Below are positions 6,538 through 11,628 of a stretch of DNA of 11,628 nt, one piece after another; positions within the stretch are counted from its first letter, which is position 1, and each line of letters begins with the position of its first letter. The position numbers were made by a program, and so were the translations under genes. Under the pieces are notes generated by a model. The model did no database searches. It was not told the DNA's origin and saw only the letters and a list, made by a program, of their open reading frames with translations. This DNA comes from Thiotrichales bacterium. Its GTDB lineage: Bacteria; Pseudomonadota; Gammaproteobacteria; Francisellales; CACEW01. Location: NCBI GenBank assembly GCA_023266165.1, contig JAHFRR010000035.1, forward strand, positions 1 through 11,628, in the 5' to 3' direction.

Positions 6538-8814
6538 GTGCAAAAGAACAAAAAAGACATGCTTGATGACATTATCGATATACTGCCTGCACATGTGTAC
6601 TGGTATGGGCTGGATGGGATTATTTATGGCATGAATAATCAACAGGCTAAATCATATGGACTGAAATCCCCCGCAGAAGCGATCGGGAGTAGTTTGTATG
6701 ACATTACAGATAAGGCATATGCTGACGAATGGCAACGGGTTAATGCAAAGATTGTTGAGAGCCAGTGCATCACAGAGCTTGAGGAGGTTTTTTGTTACCC
6801 AGATGGTCGAGAGGGTATTTTTTTATCCAGGAAAGCACCCTGGTATAATGAACAGGGCAAAGCAATTGGTGTTATTGGGGTGTCCATGGACATCACAGAA
6901 CAAAAAAAAATAGCGCAGCAGCTAGAGGCCACTCAAGCAGATCTTGAAAGTCTACTAGAAGGTGTCATTGCAACACTGCCCGGACATATTTACTGGCAAG
7001 ATAAAAATGATGTCGTCTTAGGTTGCAATGATGAACAAGCACGAACGGTCGGACTCAAATCTCGTCACGACATGATCGGCAAAACCAATCGAGATATGCC
7101 CTGGCACGAAAAAGCAGATGAGGTCATTGCTATCAATCAAAAAGTAATGGCCACAGGAGAAACAGTGACGGCAGAAGAACCACTGCTGATGCAAAATGGC
7201 CAAGTTTCAATATTTCTTTCTAAGAAAGCGCCTCTTAAAAACAAACAAGGCGAAATCATTGGAACTGTTGGAATCTCTTTTGATATCACCAGCCAAAAAG
7301 AAGCTGAGCGCCTACGTCTTGAGAATGAAGCACAAAGAGCGCATAGTGAGGAGCAGGATAAGTTCGCGAAAATCTCTGCCCAGGTGGCGCATGACATCAA
7401 ATCGCCTACCACCAGTTTGTTGATGCTTGTGAAATCCTGCAATGACATTCCTGAAAAAGAGCGTGTAGCGCTGCGTCAAGCGGCAATGCGCATCCAGGAT
7501 ATTGCTAATAACTTAATCCATCACTACCAAAAAACTCATGTGACAGAGCATGAAGTCTTAGATGTAGAGCCACGAGTGCCGGTCTTGATGTCTACGCTCT
7601 TGATGGAGCTTTTAGCGGAGAAACGCTATCACTACCGAAACACTAATATTAAGCTTGAGGTGGACATTCCCTCTAAAGATCAGTTTGTCTTTACGATGAT
7701 GCAAGCAGCCTCGTTAAAACGTACGATCTCCAACTTGGTTAACAACGCCGCCGAAGCTTGCCCTGAGAGGCAAGGCACCCTTCACTTGAAGCTGGTATGT
7801 GATGCTGAATGGGTGCGTGTGGTGGTACAGGATAATGGCTCAGGCATGCCACCTGCGTTAATCAAAAAAATCATGGACAATATCACTGTCACAGAAGGGA
7901 AAAAGGGCGGCCATGGCCTTGGACTCACCCAAGCACGAGAAACCATAGAACGCAATTATGGCGAGCTTTCCATTGATTCTGTGATGGGAAAAGGTACCAC
8001 TGTCACCCTTGCTTTCCCCAGAGTTTTACCGCCCAATTGGATCGCAGATCAGATTGTATTGCAATGCAATGATATCGTTATGATCTTAGATGATGACGAA
8101 TCCATTCATGGCGCGTGGGACAGCCACTTTGCGCACACTAAAAAGCACAATCCAACGCTACTGATCCATCACTTCACAAAAGGGAATGACTTTTTATTCG
8201 CGTATGAGAACCTCTCTCCCTCAGAGCAAAAACAAGTTTGCTTTCTATCAGACTATGAGCTGTTACATCAAGACCGTAATGGGCTTGATATCATTGAAGA
8301 AACAGGTATTCCACGCAGTATTCTTGTGACCAGCCACTACGCCAATGAGGAAGTGCTCGCCCGTGCTGTAAACTTGCAAGTCAAAATCCTGCCCAAGCTA
8401 CTGGCCTCTGAGATCCCTATCATCATTGAAAAACCAAAGTCTAAAGCGTCCTCTGATCTCAATACCCTTGTCCTTATTGATGATGACACCATGCTCCTTA
8501 ACATGGTGCGTGATAGCCTCGTGGGAGTGCGTGATGTGGCGTGCTATGAAAGCCCGAAACTGTTCCTTGCAGATCTCGATGACTATAAGAAAGGAACTCC
8601 GATTTGCTTTGATTATGACTTCAACCTCAAAAGCTTCAATGGCCTGGTTCTAGCGAAGCAATTATTTGAAAAAGGCTATAAAAATCTCTATCTGATCTCC
8701 GGCATGAAGTTCGATCCAGGCACAATTCCTGAGTATGTCACCGTGCTGGGTAAAGAGAACTTGAGTCGCTTGGCTGAGTTGACGGATCAGTCTTCGGCAA
8801 AGCAGAGCTTGTAA
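6538..8814 (+). CDS. Soluble hybrid sensor histidine kinase, PAS-PAS-HisKA-HATPase-REC-REC
   Basis: Cytosolic two-component sensor of 758 residues with no membrane segment. Two PAS domains (about 8-123 and 138-255) share the pattern P-x-H-x-YW ... N-x-x-QA-x-x-x-G and end in SMDIT/SFDIT. A short coiled linker leads to the dimerisation domain with phospho-acceptor His285 (AHDIKSP). The ATPase domain (about 350-495) has the N box (NLVNNAAEA), G1 (DNGSGMP) and G2 (GGHGLGL). Two receivers follow. REC1 has acidic residues DDDE at 518-521, phospho-acceptor Asp572 (SDYEL), Thr598/Ser599 and Lys620. REC2 has DDD at 648-650, Asp692 (FDYDF), Ser721 and Lys739. All key residues are present, so autophosphorylation and intramolecular transfer to a receiver are expected; the ligand and onward partner are unknown. 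It is paralogous to the next gene. An A9 run at 6902-6910 lies at the end of PAS1. GTG start chosen from Shine-Dalgarno spacing; ATG 6532 is the alternative. Confidence 0.92.
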   Translation: MQKNKKDMLDDIIDILPAHVYWYGLDGIIYGMNNQQAKSYGLKSPAEAIGSSLYDITDKAYADEWQRVNAKIVESQCITELEEVFCYPDGREGIFLSRKAPWYNEQGKAIGVIGVSMDITEQKKIAQQLEATQADLESLLEGVIATLPGHIYWQDKNDVVLGCNDEQARTVGLKSRHDMIGKTNRDMPWHEKADEVIAINQKVMATGETVTAEEPLLMQNGQVSIFLSKKAPLKNKQGEIIGTVGISFDITSQKEAERLRLENEAQRAHSEEQDKFAKISAQVAHDIKSPTTSLLMLVKSCNDIPEKERVALRQAAMRIQDIANNLIHHYQKTHVTEHEVLDVEPRVPVLMSTLLMELLAEKRYHYRNTNIKLEVDIPSKDQFVFTMMQAASLKRTISNLVNNAAEACPERQGTLHLKLVCDAEWVRVVVQDNGSGMPPALIKKIMDNITVTEGKKGGHGLGLTQARETIERNYGELSIDSVMGKGTTVTLAFPRVLPPNWIADQIVLQCNDIVMILDDDESIHGAWDSHFAHTKKHNPTLLIHHFTKGNDFLFAYENLSPSEQKQVCFLSDYELLHQDRNGLDIIEETGIPRSILVTSHYANEEVLARAVNLQVKILPKLLASEIPIIIEKPKSKASSDLNTLVLIDDDTMLLNMVRDSLVGVRDVACYESPKLFLADLDDYKKGTPICFDYDFNLKSFNGLVLAKQLFEKGYKNLYLISGMKFDPGTIPEYVTVLGKENLSRLAELTDQSSAKQSL

Positions 8815-8843
8815 TTTCTATCATATTATGGTAAAAATATAAT
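8815..8843 (+). promoter_or_regulatory. Possible internal promoter before the second kinase
   Basis: A perfect TATAAT (8838-8843) in the 67-nt gap between the kinases is preceded at 17 nt by TTTCTA (8815-8820), only 3/6 to the -35 consensus. Transcription would start near 8850, about 30 nt before the ATG at 8882. It could allow the second kinase to be expressed separately, but the weak -35 keeps this tentative. Confidence 0.35.
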
Positions 8844-8881
8844 CTATCTTGAAGGGGTTTTTATTCTGAGGAGAGATTATC

Positions 8882-10432
8882 ATGGCTACCCAACAGCATA
8901 CGTCTACTGTTAAAAGTCGGCAGGATTTAGAAAAAGAATTGGCTGACGTGAAAGAGCAGCTGAGAATTTTGAATAACGTCATTGCATTGGCACCCGAACA
9001 TTTGTATTGGATAGACAGGAATGGGCAATATTTAGGGTGCAACATTCAACAAGCCAAAATGTTTGGATTCAAGACAAGCGAACAGTTCGTCGGACTTTAT
9101 AATGAGGATTTGTTTCATCTGCTCAAACTGAAAGACAACCGTTATCTGCAAGAGCTTAACCATACAAATGAGCAAGTGATGTCTACAGGAGAGGCAATCT
9201 CCAAAGAGGAAGAGGCTATTTTTATAGACGGCTTAAGTCGGGTGTTTCGCTCTAGCAAAAGCCCTATGAAAGATGAGTCCGGCACTGTCATTGGTATGAT
9301 CGGCGTTTCCATTGATATCACTCAACAAAAAGAAATCGAGCGCCTCGAGCAGGAAAAACTAAAAACCCACGAGGCTTTTGCCAAAACCTGCACCCAGATT
9401 GCCCATGATATTCGCTCCCCAGCTATGGCACTTGGTATGCTGATGCATCGCGCGAATAGCATGCCTGAAGCCTCACGCATATTGGTACGGCAGGTGACGC
9501 AGCGGATTCAAGATATTGCGAGCAATTTATTAGAGGCCCATAAAGGCAATGCCGTAGACACAGGACATCACCTCACGGCCCATTTGATCTCGCTGATGAT
9601 GGAATCAGTCGCAGCTGAAAAGCGTGTGCAATATGGCGGCGAAGAAATTGAAATCTTACTGGACATGATCCCTTCTGAGCGCTTTCTCTTTGCAAAAGTT
9701 CAACAGGCGGATTTCAAGCGCATGCTCTCAAACCTACTGAATAATGCCATTGAAGCGCGCATCCCCGAACAGCCTCTGAAAATCCGGTTGACATTGAAAG
9801 AAGTTGCGCAGAGCCATGAACCCCACCTCCAGCTTAAAATACACGATAACGGCAAAGGCATGAGCCCTGAGGTTTTGGAGAAAGTGAAGGCGTTTGATGG
9901 CTCTTATGGAAAAGTAGGTGGCTATGGTTTAGGGCTCACACATGCGGTTGACACACTCAAGCCCTTAAAGGGTGCTATTGACTTTGAGTCAACTGAAGGC
10001 GTTGGAACTACCGTAACGCTCACCCTCCCCAAAACTGACCCTCCCGCTTGGATGCCTCTAGAACTCAAGCTTGCGCCGCACACCACCGTTGTTATTTTAG
10101 ATGACGACGAAGCCATTCATTCTGCCTGGGATGGGCGATTTAGCGAGTTTCAGGGCGCCGTGCATTTACAACATTTCAGAGACCCTGAAGTCTGCAGTGA
10201 GTGGCTGAGCACACAGCCCATCTCGCATCCATTCGTTTTGTTGTTTGACCATGAACTGCTGGGCCATCAGCTGACAGGCCTGGAGGTTGCTCAGCAATTT
10301 CCACAGCTCCCGTGCATTTTAGTCACCAGCTACTATGAGAAACGAGCACTGTTGGATGCCTGCCAAACGGGGGTTATCAAGCTACTACCTAAAAGCTTAG
10401 CGCCGAGTTTCGAGATCACGCTGAGCGAATAA
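8882..10432 (+). CDS. Soluble hybrid sensor histidine kinase, PAS-HisKA-HATPase-REC
   Basis: Cytosolic sensor kinase of 516 residues, a shorter paralogue of the preceding gene. Residues 12-32 are likely coiled coil (DLEKELADVKEQLRIL). One PAS domain (about 30-148) carries the same P-x-H-x-YW and GCN-x-x-QA pattern and ends SIDIT. The dimerisation domain has His175 (AHDIRSP). The ATPase domain has the N box (NLLNNAIEA, 284-292), G1 (DNGKGM, 322-327) and G2 (GGYGLGL, 346-352). The C-terminal receiver has DDDE (407-410), phospho-acceptor Asp456 (LLFDHELL), Thr482/Ser483 and Lys504. The segment joining ATPase and receiver, including ILDDDEAIHSAWD, is nearly the same in both kinases, supporting duplication. 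The protein ends right after the receiver with no output or HPt domain. ATG 8882 has GAGGAG 8 nt upstream. Signal and partner are not identifiable. Confidence 0.92.
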   Translation: MATQQHTSTVKSRQDLEKELADVKEQLRILNNVIALAPEHLYWIDRNGQYLGCNIQQAKMFGFKTSEQFVGLYNEDLFHLLKLKDNRYLQELNHTNEQVMSTGEAISKEEEAIFIDGLSRVFRSSKSPMKDESGTVIGMIGVSIDITQQKEIERLEQEKLKTHEAFAKTCTQIAHDIRSPAMALGMLMHRANSMPEASRILVRQVTQRIQDIASNLLEAHKGNAVDTGHHLTAHLISLMMESVAAEKRVQYGGEEIEILLDMIPSERFLFAKVQQADFKRMLSNLLNNAIEARIPEQPLKIRLTLKEVAQSHEPHLQLKIHDNGKGMSPEVLEKVKAFDGSYGKVGGYGLGLTHAVDTLKPLKGAIDFESTEGVGTTVTLTLPKTDPPAWMPLELKLAPHTTVVILDDDEAIHSAWDGRFSEFQGAVHLQHFRDPEVCSEWLSTQPISHPFVLLFDHELLGHQLTGLEVAQQFPQLPCILVTSYYEKRALLDACQTGVIKLLPKSLAPSFEITLSE

Positions 10433-10483
10433 AAAAACAATTCAAATAATATTTATTGATCTAGATAAGGAAGCCTGCTCATC

Positions 10484-11215
10484 ATGTCTAGTTTAAAAAA
10501 AGCGCCTATACACAACGAAGCCTTTGTTCTCAAGGCATTGTTCGAATTTGTAAAAACCTATCCAGGCAAGATAAAAATAAGGGAGATATTTTTCAGCAAC
10601 TTACCTCTGTTATTTTGCATGCTCGGGATGATGCTTATTTTCACTGCCATAGACCCTTATTTGTTTGGAAGATGGCATAATGATATTGTGATGGCTGGAA
10701 TTTTTATTTTTTCAATATCGACATTGGCTCGCCTTACCTTTCTAACACCTGAAGTCAGGGATACATTTGTTAGAATGAACGCCAGAGCAACATTAGTAAC
10801 AACACTTATACATGCGTTAAGAAAAGCAAACTTGCAGACCTTATTGCATTGCCATAATATTTTCAAAGGCTATTACGATGACATTTATCGAATCAGCATT
10901 AATTGGAGAAAAATCGCTTGGATAGGAAGTGTCATAGTCAGTATAGGCACAATTGTCTCCGAAATATCCTCGCTGATATCCAAAACTTCTCCTATCCCTG
11001 CTCAATCTCTTTTAGCATTTCCAAAAGATAGCCTATACAACATTTTGTTTAGCCTCACGGGTCTTGTCCTGCTTATCTCCACAATAATTGTGCTTATGTC
11101 CATCGAAATGATCGCTCGAGCTATCATAGGGCCTGCTTACCAGAAAGCTATTCAAATTTTAGAGGAAGTCATCACTGCGAAAAAAAAGCATCAAGAGCCT
11201 AGCACCTCTTCCTAG
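10484..11215 (+). CDS. Unrecognised four-helix membrane protein at the end of the kinase locus
   Basis: I do not recognise this 243-residue protein. Four hydrophobic segments are visible at about 38-58, 68-87, 144-166 and 184-212, arranged as two hairpins. They are separated by a basic, helical stretch (88-143: Arg, Lys and three His residues, including HCH at 122-124) that is probably cytoplasmic. Short Lys-rich N- and C-termini (SSLKK; TAKKKH) suggest both ends are in the cytosol. No signal peptide or enzyme motif is seen. A purine-rich site (AAGGAAG, 10467-10473) precedes the ATG, and the gene follows the second kinase by 51 nt, so it may share its transcript. A membrane partner for the otherwise soluble kinases is a reasonable guess, nothing more. 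It is AT-richer than the kinase catalytic regions. A hairpin with a T-run follows 27 nt after the stop. Confidence 0.78.
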   Translation: MSSLKKAPIHNEAFVLKALFEFVKTYPGKIKIREIFFSNLPLLFCMLGMMLIFTAIDPYLFGRWHNDIVMAGIFIFSISTLARLTFLTPEVRDTFVRMNARATLVTTLIHALRKANLQTLLHCHNIFKGYYDDIYRISINWRKIAWIGSVIVSIGTIVSEISSLISKTSPIPAQSLLAFPKDSLYNILFSLTGLVLLISTIIVLMSIEMIARAIIGPAYQKAIQILEEVITAKKKHQEPSTSS

Positions 11216-11242
11216 GAGTTTGGCGAAAATAACTCAGAAAGT

Positions 11243-11278
11243 TTGTCATCCCCGCACAGGCGGGAACGACAAGTTTTT
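11243..11278 (+). terminator. Hairpin with T-run after the membrane protein; also resembles a dispersed GTCAT-CCCGC repeat
   Basis: CCCGC (11251-11255) and GCGGG (11260-11264) form the upper stem with a 4-nt loop. TTGTC (11243-11247) and GACAA (11268-11272) extend it through a short region with two mismatches. T5 follows at 11274-11278. It is well placed to end the transcript of the gene stopping at 11215. The GTCATCCCCGC half also looks like the GTCAT(T/C)CCCGC palindromes scattered through many proteobacterial genomes, so it may be a repeat element doubling as terminator. Confidence 0.6.
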
Positions 11279-11307
11279 AGAAAGCCGTGTATTTTATTCT
11301 TTCTAAA
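11276..11307. repeat. Second inverted repeat, 9 bp, adjoining the hairpin
   Basis: TTTAGAAAG (11276-11284) and CTTTCTAAA (11299-11307) are exact complements around 14 nt of AT-rich sequence, followed by T5 (11309-11313). The first arm overlaps the T-run of the preceding hairpin. The stem is AT-rich and weak, so it may be part of a composite repeat or a back-up terminator. Confidence 0.4.
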
Positions 11308-11441
11308 CTTTTTAGCCCCCCCCAAATACCTCTTTCACAAATAGGCATTATCAAGCGCCTCATGGACTCAAAACCTCACCTCACTGATTGTGCCATACCA
11401 ATCAATAAGTGATACTATTTGCTAACTATCATCGCGTTTGG

Positions 11442-11628
11442 TTAAGGCACACGCCTCATCCCCACCTCCCACCACGGGCTTTTCACTATGCCCGCCCACT
11501 CACGCGTGAGGGTTTGGGTTTTGGGGTCATAGTGATAGACAATAATGCCGTTGGCATGATCCATCGCCATCACCAGGATATGCGCGGTAGGCGAGGTATC
11601 AATGGCTTGATCCCGCGAAAAATCATCA
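11442..11628 (-). CDS. C-terminal fragment of an unidentified gene running off the window
   Basis: On the minus strand an open frame enters from the window edge and gives 61 residues before a TAA (11444-11442). It includes AHILVMAMDHANGIIVY and YDPKTQTLTREW, and ends GMRRVP. Base composition shifts to a G+C-rich coding style exactly across this frame, which supports a real gene. The alternating hydrophobic/turn pattern (ILVM... NGIIVYHYDPKTQTL) looks like beta-strands, as in repeat-propeller proteins, but no family can be named from this much sequence. No terminator was found beyond the stop. Confidence 0.6.
   Translation of the reverse strand, partial: DDFSRDQAIDTSPTAHILVMAMDHANGIIVYHYDPKTQTLTREWAGIVKSPWWEVGMRRVP

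Noticed and set aside
9922..10116. Minus-strand frame of 64 codons opposite the second kinase
   Set aside because: Falls across the conserved ATPase/receiver coding region of the real gene on the other strand; shadow frame.
11316..11323. C8 tract as a phase-variation switch
   Set aside because: It is outside any coding frame and not between identifiable promoter elements, so length changes would have no visible effect.
11382..11411. Interrupted inverted repeat (CACT-GATTG / CAATC ... AGTG) before the partial gene's stop
   Set aside because: The stem has a bulge and no T-run follows on either strand, so it cannot be called a terminator.
1..11628. CRISPR arrays, tRNA or rRNA genes, insertion sequences, integrase or attachment sites
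   Set aside because: No regularly spaced repeats, cloverleaf-like segments, transposase motifs or paired terminal repeats with target duplications were seen by eye.

Overview
The window looks like a chromosomal segment of a gammaproteobacterium. The reasons are a class Ia ribonucleotide reductase large subunit of the Pseudomonas type (two N-terminal ATP-cone regions), an NrdR-box promoter in front of it, and PAS/histidine-kinase hybrids of a style common in Legionella/Coxiella-like bacteria. The genus cannot be fixed from the sequence, and a Legionellales-like placement is only a guess.

Layout. Minus strand, left part: positions 1-8 hold what is probably the first codons of a gene following nrdA (likely nrdB), then nrdA (71-2917). 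Between nrdA and the next gene lies a compact regulatory region with a sigma70-like promoter, two NrdR boxes and a perfect 13-bp inverted repeat. A hairpin terminator there belongs to the gene to the right. Next, still on the minus strand, is a 658-residue multi-pass membrane protein (3203-5179) that resembles MATE/MOP-type transporters but carries an unusual insertion and long tails. A divergent intergenic region (5180-5375) separates it from four plus-strand genes: an unrecognised AT-rich 380-residue protein (5376-6518), a soluble PAS-PAS-HisKA-HATPase-REC-REC hybrid kinase (6538-8814), a paralogous PAS-HisKA-HATPase-REC kinase (8882-10432), and an unrecognised four-helix membrane protein (10484-11215). 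The last 400 bases hold a hairpin/repeat cluster and the C-terminal end of an unidentified minus-strand gene (11442-11628).

How it fits together. nrdA (and probably nrdB) supplies deoxyribonucleotides and appears to be repressed by NrdR. The four plus-strand genes are spaced closely enough (19, 67 and 51 nt) to be one operon, with a possible internal promoter before the second kinase. Both kinases lack membrane segments and end in receivers. No HPt protein, separate response regulator or DNA-binding output gene is present in the window, so the signal must leave through partners encoded elsewhere. The flanking unknown protein and small membrane protein are candidates for input or accessory functions. 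This pairing is the least explained part of the window.
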